NCBI GenBank assembly: GCA_027620395.1
Contig: JAQBZY010000148.1
Coordinates: forward strand, 1 to 5,297
Reading direction: 5' to 3'
Source: Pseudomonadota bacterium
Lineage (GTDB): Bacteria > Pseudomonadota > Alphaproteobacteria > Rhodospirillales > Casp-alpha2
DNA: 5,297 nucleotides
Shown here: positions 1 through 5,297 of the stretch, one piece after another
Numbering within the stretch: position 1 is the stretch's first letter
Layout: each line of letters opens with the position of its first letter
The notes under the pieces: generated by a model
What the model was told of the DNA's origin: nothing
What the model saw: only the letters and a program-made list of their open reading frames with translations
The model's database searches: none
Position numbers and translations under genes: made by a program

Positions 1-213
1 GGTTACCTGGATGGTGACGTCTTCGCCTTCCTTGAAGCGCAACACCGGCCCCGGCGAGGCGCCGTTATAGCCGATCCCGGTGCGCGTGAAGGAACCGCCG
101 TCAACGGTGACCCGGTCGACACTGAGCTTGTACTCGCCAGCGGCCACCGGGCGGATAATAGCCGCAACCGTCAAAATAATGGCGGCGGCGGGATACGATA
201 TGCGTCCATGCAT
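1..213 (-). CDS. copA: Multicopper oxidase, CopA-like, N-terminal fragment (runs off the left edge)
   Basis: The first 71 residues of a secreted multicopper oxidase are present and the rest lies outside the window. Residues 1-25 form a Sec-type signal peptide with a hydrophobic core and a probable cleavage after PVAA. The mature part begins GEYKLSVDRVTVDGG and continues with NGASPGPVLRFKEGEDVTI. That is the first strand pair of the type 3 cupredoxin domain, with the family signature NGxxPGPxLRxxEGDxVxI. Enzymes of this family oxidise Cu(I) in the periplasm and confer copper tolerance. The ATG at 213 is preferred over the in-frame ATG at 222, because an AGGA Shine-Dalgarno sits 8 bases before 213 but directly abuts 222. 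The gene follows the cupredoxin stop by about 26 bases, so the two are probably co-transcribed. Most CopA proteins carry a twin-arginine signal. None is visible here, so a related Sec-exported oxidase is also possible. The copper-ligand motifs cannot be checked from this fragment. Confidence 0.82.
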   Translation of the reverse strand, partial: MHGRISYPAAAIILTVAAIIRPVAAGEYKLSVDRVTVDGGSFTRTGIGYNGASPGPVLRFKEGEDVTIQVT

Positions 214-239
214 AGAATTCATCCTTCGACGGTCGCGCT

Positions 240-797
240 TCAATGCCCGAGCTCGATTTTCCCCGTCATGCCGGCGTCGTAATGACCGGGCACGTTGCAA
301 GCGAATTCGAGGGTCGCGTGCTTGGGAAAATGCCAGACGATTTCTCCGGACTTGCCGGGATCGAGTAGCAGGCTGTTCGGCTCGTTGTGCATGCCGTGTC
401 CCATCGAGGCTTGCATCTTTTTTGCGGCGTCCCAGTTTATGTGGTCGGCCTTCAGAACCCCGTGCTCGACCATCATTATCATTTCCGGCGCATGCGCCTT
501 GTGCATCTCTGCCGTCGCGATGGAGAATTCGTGCACCAGGGCGCCACTATCTCTTAACGATGAAACGGACTGTCTCGCCTTCCTTCAGTTTGATCTTTTC
601 CGGCTCGTAGTAGTTGTCGTGCATGGTGACTTCGATCGTGCGCTTGGCGTTGGCCGCCTTTCCGGCTGGCCGATGGCGGCATTGTTGCCGTGACCATGCG
701 TGGCGTCGGCCAAGGCGGGAGAAGCGGAGACGAGCGCCGTCGTTGCGGCGGCGATGACGGCGATGGTGGCGAAACGCCGCGGGCGGAATCTGGACAT
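240..797 (-). pseudogene. Periplasmic cupredoxin (plastocyanin-like copper protein), interrupted by two single-base frameshifts
   Basis: Read across two frameshifts, this is a 185-residue secreted blue-copper protein. The start ATG at 797 has AGAGGA about 6 bases upstream. Residues 1-30 are a signal peptide ending SASPALA, followed by a short His/Gly-rich linker (ATHGHG). The cupredoxin fold follows, with the type 1 copper ligands H89 (in VHEF), C167, H172 and M177 (in FACNVPGHYDAGM). A Met/His-rich insert lies at about residues 97-137. The frame breaks twice. Around 662-663 one G is missing from the coding strand, so QPGKAANAKR is read as QPERRPTPSA. At 551 there is one extra base, so VKNSGALVHEF is interrupted by a TAG stop at 547-549. 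The two changes cancel and everything outside them is well conserved. It lies between the small His/Met/Cys protein and the multicopper oxidase, fitting a role as periplasmic copper carrier or electron partner. It is either a recent pseudogene or an intact gene with sequence errors. Confidence 0.85.
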
Positions 798-864
798 GGT
801 TTTCCTCTCGAGTGTTAACGTGCTGGTCACGGCACCGCATCGGCGCCGGATATTCAGGCAGGCG

Positions 865-1176
865 TCAGACTCGTGGAGGCCGTAGTTCGGTAGGCGTGGA
901 AAGGCGACGCAAGGCGCCGACGAGAGCCGCCGTCACCTTGGTGCGGACGAGCGGCCGTCCGATTACCAGATCGGTTTCGGAAAACTGAAAAACGCCACCG
1001 CAATGCGTTGCCGACATCTGGCAGCACATGCCCATCTTGGCGTCGTCGCAATCGCCGTCGCCACCATGATGGTGCTCTGCCGCCGCCATGGCGGCCGTTC
1101 CCGGCATGGCAACGGCCATCGTCACCGGCAGGGCGACGAAACAAAATATTAGAAGAGCGGTCAGCACTTTACGCAT
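865..1176 (-). CDS. Small secreted His/Met/Cys-rich protein, putative periplasmic copper binder
   Basis: A 103-residue protein. Residues 1-24 form a signal peptide with a long hydrophobic core, and the probable cleavage is near TMAVA or AMPG. The mature N-terminal half is packed with soft-metal ligands: HHH at 35-37, C43, M48, M50, C51, C52, M54, H58 and C59 (in KMGMCCQMSATHCGG). The C-terminal half, about residues 65-103, has no such residues and ends in ELRPPRV. A comparable ending occurs in small copper-operon proteins I know of (DUF2946-like), but membership of a named family is not certain. The ATG at 1176 is chosen because the hydrophobic signal sequence starts there. The frame is open upstream to a TTG at 1212, and the Shine-Dalgarno before 1176 is weak. 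It is the first gene of the leftward copper operon, 67 bases ahead of the cupredoxin. Copper binding in the periplasm or a metallochaperone-like role is inferred from ligand content and neighbours. Confidence 0.72.
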   Translation of the reverse strand: MRKVLTALLIFCFVALPVTMAVAMPGTAAMAAAEHHHGGDGDCDDAKMGMCCQMSATHCGGVFQFSETDLVIGRPLVRTKVTAALVGALRRLSTPTELRPPRV

Positions 1177-1203
1177 AAACCCATGAGTGCACGTACAGAA
1201 TAA

Positions 1204-1214
1204 GATTGTCAATC
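1204..1214. promoter_or_regulatory. 11-bp palindrome overlapping a TTGACA hexamer upstream of the copper genes
   Basis: On the minus strand the sequence GATTGACAATC is a perfect inverted repeat of two 5-base arms around one central base. It lies about 28 bases before the start of the small secreted protein. The minus-strand hexamer TTGACA, a perfect sigma70-type -35 element, occupies 1212-1207 within it. No good -10 hexamer is found 16-18 bases downstream; the sequence there is CACTCA or similar. An alternative reading is a -35-like CTTGGG at 1227-1222 with TCTTAT at 1205-1200. The placement fits an operator and promoter for the copper operon, but no CueR-type or CopY-type operator is recognisable and the regulator is unknown. 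Confidence 0.3.
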
Positions 1215-1563
1215 AAATGGGCCCAAGTGGCTCGCCGCTCGGTAATCGCACGGTTCTGATTTTCAAGGCGAACCAGGCGTTTGGCTGATGCGTTTGTCCG
1301 ATGTCAATTTTGCCATGCCGGCGATTCATTAAGACTTTCAGCGCCGTCCGGCTTGCTTTGAATTCCCGGCAATTTGTCAAGGCCACCGGGCAACCCAGCC
1401 GACCGGCGGCCTGAAGGGCGGGAAGTTCGGCTTCGGGCCGGCTCAACATTGGGGCAAAGTCCTTGATCCTAGCCAATGGCGGATCGGCGCCGGTGCTAAA
1501 TATCGACCTTGCGCCCCTCGCGCCAAACAGGTTTGAAGGAGTAAGCCCGGCTGCGAAAACCGG
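1215..1563. other. Divergent intergenic region without a convincing gene
   Basis: This stretch separates the leftward copper genes from the rightward TRAP operon. A minus-strand frame is open from a TTG at 1476 to 1213 (87 codons). It has no Shine-Dalgarno, no recognisable domain and mixed third-base composition, so I do not call it a gene. Two short palindromes lie near the TRAP side: GCCAATGGC at 1472-1480 and CGGCGCCG at 1485-1492. They are followed by an AT-rich CTAAATATC at 1496-1504 that could act as a -10 region. The TRAP operon promoter should be in this part, but no confident hexamer pair is visible. Confidence 0.5.
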
Positions 1564-1581
1564 ATGACATGGGAGACCGTC

Positions 1582-2559
1582 ATGAAACGACTGTATGCAC
1601 TTCTCGCCACGACCGCCATTGCCGCAACGGCAATTTCACCGGCGCTTGCCGCCGACAAATGGGACATGCCGATGGCTTATTCGGCGACCAATTATCATTC
1701 CGAAAATGGCGCCAAGTTCGCCAAATGCGTGACCGACGGCACTGCCGGTAAACTCAAGATCGTCACCCATCCGGGCGGTTCGCTGTTCGGCGGCAATGAC
1801 ATCAAGCGCGCCGTGCAGACAGGCCAGGCACCGATTGGAGAGCGGTTGATTTCAGCGCACGCCAACGAAAAGGCAATTTACGGCGTCGATTCCATTCCCT
1901 TCCTAGCCACGTCCTTCAAGGATTCCCAAAAGCTCTGGATGGCGGCGCTCAATAAGGTCAAGGCGGCCCTCGACGCCGACAACCTCGTCTATCTCTACGC
2001 CGTGCCATGGCCACCGCAGGGCCTTTACACCAAGAAAGACGTGAATTCCACGACCGATCTTAAGGGCGTCAAGTTCCGGGCATATAATGCGGCGACGGCG
2101 CGGATCGCGGCGTTGGCCGGCATGGTCCCGGTGCAGATCGAGGCCGCGGAATTGAGCCAGGCCTTGGCCACGGGTGTCGCCGAAAGCTTCATCTCGTCGG
2201 GCTCGACCGGCTATGACCGCAAGGTCTGGGAACAGCTCAAGCATTTCTACGATGTTCAAGCCTGGCTGCCGCGCAACATCGTTTTCGTCAACAAGGCCGC
2301 GTGGAAGGCCCTTCCCAGCGCGGAGAAGAAGATCGTCAAGACTTGCGCCGGAACGGCCGCCGAAGACGGTCTCGCCAAGGCTCAGGAACTCACCAGCTTC
2401 TATCTCAAGAAGCTGGCCGAAAACGGCATGACAGTCGCGCCGCCGAGCAAGCAGCTGAAAAGCGAACTGAAAGGCTTCGGCGATACGATGACCAAGGAAT
2501 GGCTTGCGAAAGCCGGCGCCGAGGGCAAGGCCGTCGTCGACGCCTATATGGCGAAGTAA
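1582..2559 (+). CDS. dctP: TRAP transporter substrate-binding protein, DctP family
   Basis: A 325-residue periplasmic solute receptor of a tripartite ATP-independent transporter. It captures the substrate and delivers it to the membrane subunits encoded just downstream. Residues 1-23 are a clear signal peptide (MKRLYALLATTAIAATAISPALA). Family landmarks follow: HPGGSLFGG (63-71), a gate segment GVDSIPFLATS (101-111), and GVKFRAYN (162-169). The latter carries the conserved arginine R166, which in this family pairs with a substrate carboxylate. Then come VPVQIEAAELSQALATGVAES (the first two-thirds of the second lobe) and the VFVNKAAWKALP hinge segment (234-245). Length is normal for the family. 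The start at 1582 is chosen because GGGAG lies 6 bases upstream and the signal peptide begins there; an in-frame ATG at 1564 would add six unlikely residues. The mature protein has only two cysteines, C49 and C255. The substrate cannot be read from sequence. A carboxylate, possibly an amino-acid-like acid, is inferred from R166 and the downstream racemase-like gene. Confidence 0.95.
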   Translation: MKRLYALLATTAIAATAISPALAADKWDMPMAYSATNYHSENGAKFAKCVTDGTAGKLKIVTHPGGSLFGGNDIKRAVQTGQAPIGERLISAHANEKAIYGVDSIPFLATSFKDSQKLWMAALNKVKAALDADNLVYLYAVPWPPQGLYTKKDVNSTTDLKGVKFRAYNAATARIAALAGMVPVQIEAAELSQALATGVAESFISSGSTGYDRKVWEQLKHFYDVQAWLPRNIVFVNKAAWKALPSAEKKIVKTCAGTAAEDGLAKAQELTSFYLKKLAENGMTVAPPSKQLKSELKGFGDTMTKEWLAKAGAEGKAVVDAYMAK

Positions 2560-2578
2560 GCCGATCACGTTTCTGGAT

Positions 2579-2605
2579 GGGGCTCCGGCCGCAAGCCGGG
2601 GCCCC
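2579..2605 (+). promoter_or_regulatory. Intercistronic GC-rich hairpin between dctP and dctQ
   Basis: The left arm GGGGCTCCGGC (2579-2589) pairs with the right arm GCCGGGGCCCC (2595-2605) around the loop CGCAA. That gives 11 pairs including one G-U. It starts 20 bases after the dctP stop and ends about 30 bases before the dctQ start. It is followed by TCTCCCTTTG rather than a solid T-run, so it looks like a partial attenuator or an mRNA 3'-end stabiliser more than a full terminator. Such a hairpin would let binding-protein mRNA accumulate above the membrane-subunit message; that function is inferred from position. Confidence 0.65.
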
Positions 2606-2634
2606 TCTCCCTTTGAATGAGGCGCGTAAACGCC

Positions 2635-3159
2635 ATGCTGCGGACACTCCGCCGTTTTCTCGATACACTGTATCTGGCGTCGGGGGTCGTATCCGCGCTT
2701 TGTCTGGTCGCCATACTGATCGTGATCGTTCTGCAGATGATTACGCGATGGTCGGGAATTGCCTTTCCCGGTTCGTCCGAATATGCCGGCTATCTGATGG
2801 CGGCGGCCTCGTTCCTGGCCTTCGCCTATGCGCTCAACCGCGGCGCCCACATCCGCGTCAGCCTGCTTTTGACGGCGCTTGGAAAGTACCGGTTCTGGGG
2901 CGAATTGTGGGCGCTGGTGATGGGAACGTCCGCTGCATCCTATCTCGCCTGGTACGCCGTCAAGGCCACTTGGTGGTCGCACAAGCTTAACGACTTGAGC
3001 CAGGGGCAGGACGCGACCCCGATCTGGATCGTGCAGATACCCATGGCGTTCGGCGCCGTGCTTCTCGCCGTTTGCTTTATTGACAACCTCGTGACGCTGA
3101 TCGCCACCAAGCGAGACAACATTCGGTCTGATATTATCGGCCAGAGCCACGGGGAATAG
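2635..3159 (+). CDS. dctQ: TRAP transporter small permease subunit, DctQ family
   Basis: A 174-residue inner-membrane protein with the four-helix layout of DctQ subunits. Hydrophobic segments lie at about residues 13-35, 48-66, 88-110 and 129-151. Family features include a basic N-terminus (MLRTLRRFLD), the QMITRWSGIAFPGSSEYAGYLM stretch linking helices 1 and 2 (only its ends cited: QMITR, SSEYAGY), NRGAHIRVSLL (68-78) after helix 2, and WIVQIPMAFGAVLL in the last helix. DctQ forms a complex with DctM and helps dock the loaded binding protein. Two starts are possible. The ATG at 2635 has GAGG 12 bases upstream, which is rather long. The in-frame ATG at 2617 would add MRRVNA but has no Shine-Dalgarno. 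I prefer 2635. It sits 75 bases after dctP, with a hairpin between them, and ends 5 bases before dctM. Confidence 0.92.
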   Translation: MLRTLRRFLDTLYLASGVVSALCLVAILIVIVLQMITRWSGIAFPGSSEYAGYLMAAASFLAFAYALNRGAHIRVSLLLTALGKYRFWGELWALVMGTSAASYLAWYAVKATWWSHKLNDLSQGQDATPIWIVQIPMAFGAVLLAVCFIDNLVTLIATKRDNIRSDIIGQSHGE

Positions 3160-3164
3160 ACGCC

Positions 3165-4481
3165 ATGGAACAATTCTACGCCGTCGGCATCTTCCTGTTC
3201 GTTCTCTTTCTGCTGCTCGGCACCGGCGTTTGGGTTGGTCTGGCGCTGCTCGGCGTCGCCTTCGTCGGCATGGAGATTTTCACCGTGCGGCCGGCCGGCG
3301 ACGCGATGATCACGACGATTTGGCGCTCCGCCTCGTCGTGGTCGTTGACGGCGTTGCCGCTGTTCATCTGGATGGGCGAAATCCTGTTCCGGACGCGGCT
3401 TTCCGAGGACATGTTCAAGGGGCTGTCTCCGTGGCTGGCGAAATTGCCGGGCGGGCTACTGCATACCAACATCGTCGGCTGCACTGTATTCGCCGCCGTG
3501 TCGGGCTCCTCGGCCGCGACCCTGACGACGGTCGGCAAGATGTCGATTCCGGAACTACGCCAGCGCGACTATCCGGAACATTTGATCGTCGGCACGTTGG
3601 CCGGCGCGGCCACGCTCGGCCTGATGATTCCGCCATCGCTGACGCTGATCGTCTATGGCGTGACGATCGACGAGTCGATTTCCAAGCTGTTCATCGCCGG
3701 TATCGTGCCGGGGCTCTTCCTTGCGCTACTTTTCATGGGTTATGTGGTCATTCTGTCGAAGCTGTCGAAGAACTACCGGCCGAAACCGGAACCCGGCATG
3801 AGCCTCGGCGAGCGGTTCCGGAACTCCCGTTTCCTGGTGCCGGTGATTCTCCTGATCCTGCTGGTTATCGGTTCCATGTATCTCGGCTTTGCGACGGCGA
3901 CGGAGGCCGCGGCTTTCGGCGTCATTGGTGCTCTGATCCTGGCCGGCGCGCAGCGCTCGCTTTCGTGGAATAACTTAACCGAGAGCCTGCTCGGGGCAAC
4001 CCGCACCTCAGCCATGATCGCCCTCATTCTGTCGGGGGCGGCGTTCCTTTCGCTGGCGATGGGCTTTACCGGCCTGCCGCGCGCGCTTGCCGAGTGGATT
4101 TCCTCACTGCATCTGACCCGTTTCGAGCTGCTGATGGCGCTTCTCGTTTTCTACATCGTTATCGGCTGCTTTCTCGACGGCATCTCGTCGGTGGTGCTGA
4201 CCATCGCCGTGGTCGAGCCGATGATCCGCCAGGCCGGCATCGATATCATCTGGTTCGGTATCTTCATCGTCGTCGTCGTCGAAATGGCGCAGATCACGCC
4301 GCCGATCGGGTTCAACCTGTTCGTTCTCCAGGGCATGACCGGGCACGAGATGAACTACATCGCCCGCGCCGCCTTTCCGATGTTCCTGATCATGGTGCTG
4401 ATGGTCTTTATTCTTATTGCCTTTCCCGAACTCGCGACATGGCTTCCCGATCGCATGCTCCAGCGCGCGAGACCGGGATAG
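3165..4481 (+). CDS. dctM: TRAP transporter large permease subunit, DctM family
   Basis: A 438-residue polytopic inner-membrane protein, the ion-coupled translocation channel of the TRAP system. About a dozen hydrophobic segments span the whole length. Family signatures appear in order: LPLFIWMGEIL (64-74), the first repeat's SGSSAATLTTVGKMSIPEL (113-131), GLMIPPSLTLIVYG (152-165), TEAAAFGVIGALI (246-258), GCFLDGISSVVLTIAVVEP (334-352) and EMAQITPPIGFNLFVLQG (373-390). The two related half-motifs (SGSSAAT with MIPPS, and FLDGISS with ITPPIGFN) fit the inverted-repeat elevator fold of this family. Length is typical and no key motif is missing. The start ATG at 3165 has GGGGA 9 bases upstream; that Shine-Dalgarno overlaps the last codons of dctQ, suggesting translational coupling. 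The gene ends 29 bases before the racemase-like gene, in one operon. Confidence 0.96.
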   Translation: MEQFYAVGIFLFVLFLLLGTGVWVGLALLGVAFVGMEIFTVRPAGDAMITTIWRSASSWSLTALPLFIWMGEILFRTRLSEDMFKGLSPWLAKLPGGLLHTNIVGCTVFAAVSGSSAATLTTVGKMSIPELRQRDYPEHLIVGTLAGAATLGLMIPPSLTLIVYGVTIDESISKLFIAGIVPGLFLALLFMGYVVILSKLSKNYRPKPEPGMSLGERFRNSRFLVPVILLILLVIGSMYLGFATATEAAAFGVIGALILAGAQRSLSWNNLTESLLGATRTSAMIALILSGAAFLSLAMGFTGLPRALAEWISSLHLTRFELLMALLVFYIVIGCFLDGISSVVLTIAVVEPMIRQAGIDIIWFGIFIVVVVEMAQITPPIGFNLFVLQGMTGHEMNYIARAAFPMFLIMVLMVFILIAFPELATWLPDRMLQRARPG

Positions 4482-4510
4482 GACGGCGCGTTGGAATTGG
4501 AGCAATGACC

Positions 4511-5239
4511 ATGCGGGTGCGTGGCGGCAAGGCCATCTCTGGCGCGGCGTTAGGTATCTTGATGCTGGAAGCGAGATTTCCCCGGATTCCCGGCGATACC
4601 GGCAATGCCCGCACCTGGCCGTTTCCGGTCCATTACAAAGTCGTGCGCGATGCGACGCCAGATCGGGTCGTCCGCAAGGGTGCCCAGGGTCTGTACGGCA
4701 AATTCCTGGAAGCGGCACGGGAACTTGTCGCCGACGGCGTCGACGGCATCACCACCAATTGCGGCTTTCTGAGCTTGTTTCAAGATGATCTCGCCGCCGC
4801 GCTGCCGGTTCCGGTCGCCACCTCGTCGTTGATGCAGGTGGCCTTGGTCAACCGCTTGCTCGGCCCGAACAAGCGGGCCGGGGTTCTAACCATTTCCGCG
4901 TCGACGCTGACGCCAGAACACCTATCGAAGGCGGGTGTTCCGGAAGGCACGCCGATTGGCGGCACCGAAGGCGGAAAGGAATTTACCAGGGCAATTTTAG
5001 GAAACGAGTTGGAGTTGGACGTCGCCGCCGCGCGGCGCGACAACGTCGAGGCGGCCCAGGCACTCCATGCCGCGCATCCGGACTTGGCCGCCATCGTGCT
5101 TGAATGCACCAATATGACACCCTATGCGGCGGACATCCGGGCCGCGACCGGGTTGCCGGTCTTTTCGCACGAAACATTCGTTACCTGGTTTCATGCCGCG
5201 CTCGTCCCTCGGACCTATGACACCGGGAGCGCGGTTTGA
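4511..5239 (+). CDS. Asp/Glu racemase superfamily protein (two-cysteine racemase or isomerase-like enzyme)
   Basis: A 242-residue cytoplasmic enzyme of the aspartate/glutamate racemase superfamily. Members use two opposed cysteines as acid and base to invert or rearrange amino acids, hydantoins or dicarboxylates. Both cysteines are present in good context: C84 in GITTNCGFLSLFQ (79-91) and C199 in IVLECTNMTPYA (195-206), one in each pseudo-symmetric half-domain. The N-terminus has LGILMLEARFPRIPGD (14-29), and PVATSSLMQVALV (101-113) follows the first cysteine segment. The ATG at 4511 is chosen because GGAG (4499-4502) lies 8 bases upstream; the ATG at 4505 would leave only 2 bases. The frame stays open far upstream inside dctM, but this is a GC-rich shadow, not a fusion. 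As the gene directly after dctP-dctQ-dctM it probably acts on the imported compound. The exact substrate, and whether it is a racemase, decarboxylase-like or cis-trans isomerase-like enzyme, cannot be told from sequence. Confidence 0.88.
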   Translation: MRVRGGKAISGAALGILMLEARFPRIPGDTGNARTWPFPVHYKVVRDATPDRVVRKGAQGLYGKFLEAARELVADGVDGITTNCGFLSLFQDDLAAALPVPVATSSLMQVALVNRLLGPNKRAGVLTISASTLTPEHLSKAGVPEGTPIGGTEGGKEFTRAILGNELELDVAAARRDNVEAAQALHAAHPDLAAIVLECTNMTPYAADIRAATGLPVFSHETFVTWFHAALVPRTYDTGSAV

Positions 5240-5287
5240 GCGGTGGGGGCTGCCAGTACCGCCGGGCGAGAGTGAACTTGGAGAAAA

Positions 5288-5297
5288 ATGGCTGGGG
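5288..5297 (+). CDS. Possible start of a further gene in the TRAP operon (edge fragment)
   Basis: ATG GCT GGG begins at 5288, four bases after a GGAG Shine-Dalgarno (5280-5283), and 48 bases downstream of the racemase-like gene on the same strand. Only three codons (Met-Ala-Gly) are inside the window, so nothing can be said about the product. The spacing and ribosome site suggest continued operon structure, but chance is possible. Confidence 0.35.

Noticed and set aside
547..665. Programmed ribosomal frameshifting as the explanation for the cupredoxin breaks.
   Set aside because: Two shifts of opposite direction would be needed within 112 bases. Neither site shows a classical slippery heptamer or an associated stem-loop, and cupredoxins are not known to use frameshifting.
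1213..1476. An 87-codon minus-strand frame starting with TTG in the divergent intergenic region.
   Set aside because: There is no ribosome binding site, no recognisable domain, no signal peptide, and base use at third positions is not clearly gene-like. A small unknown gene cannot be excluded, but the support is too thin.
1903..3150. A 415-codon open frame on the minus strand.
   Set aside because: It lies antisense to dctP and dctQ, both of which have unmistakable family motifs. Its translation is Arg/Gly/His-rich without any domain, as expected for an antisense shadow in GC-rich DNA.
4094..4510. An in-frame extension of the racemase-like gene back through the end of dctM, giving a 381-residue product.
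   Set aside because: The extra part reads the dctM sequence in another frame and is low-complexity Arg-rich. The Shine-Dalgarno and the family N-terminus both place the start at 4511.
4104..4718. A 204-codon minus-strand frame opposite the dctM end and racemase-like gene start.
   Set aside because: It has an Asp/His/Arg-rich composition typical of an antisense shadow and spans two clear plus-strand genes.
5240..5262. A GCGGT...ACCGC inverted repeat after the racemase-like gene as an operon terminator.
   Set aside because: The stem is only 5-6 pairs with a long loop and no T-run follows. A ribosome site and ATG appear shortly after, so transcription probably continues.

Overview
The window is GC-rich, densely coding DNA from a Gram-negative bacterium, most likely an alphaproteobacterium (rhizobial or rhodospirillalean type). 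This is judged from codon usage, the style of the TRAP transporter and racemase proteins, and the copper-gene set. No tools or database searches were used, so the taxonomic call is an inference. I see no rRNA, tRNA, CRISPR array, insertion sequence or phage-like gene.

Left part (1-1176, minus strand): a periplasmic copper-handling operon read right to left. It starts with a small secreted His/Met/Cys-rich protein (1176-865). Next is a secreted cupredoxin with a complete set of type 1 copper ligands (797-240), whose reading frame is broken by two single-base, mutually compensating indels near 662 and 551. Last is the N-terminus of a multicopper oxidase resembling CopA, which runs off the left edge (213-1). 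The three genes are closely spaced and probably co-transcribed to bind and oxidise copper in the periplasm.

Middle (about 1177-1581): a divergent intergenic region with no convincing gene. It holds an 11-bp palindrome overlapping a TTGACA hexamer just upstream of the copper genes, and presumably the promoter of the rightward operon.

Right part (1582-5239, plus strand): a complete TRAP transporter operon. It encodes a DctP-type periplasmic binding protein, a DctQ small membrane subunit, a DctM large membrane subunit and a two-cysteine Asp/Glu racemase-superfamily enzyme. A strong GC-rich hairpin lies between dctP and dctQ and probably raises binding-protein output relative to the membrane subunits. 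The transporter would import an organic acid or amino-acid-like substrate by ion-coupled symport, and the racemase-like enzyme probably acts on that substrate or a product of it. A possible start of a further co-directional gene lies at the extreme right edge (5288).

Every gene belongs to a known family. The most noteworthy points are the doubly frameshifted but otherwise intact cupredoxin, the link between the TRAP transporter and the racemase-like enzyme, and the small metal-ligand-rich protein. I found no clear sign of an entirely new system.
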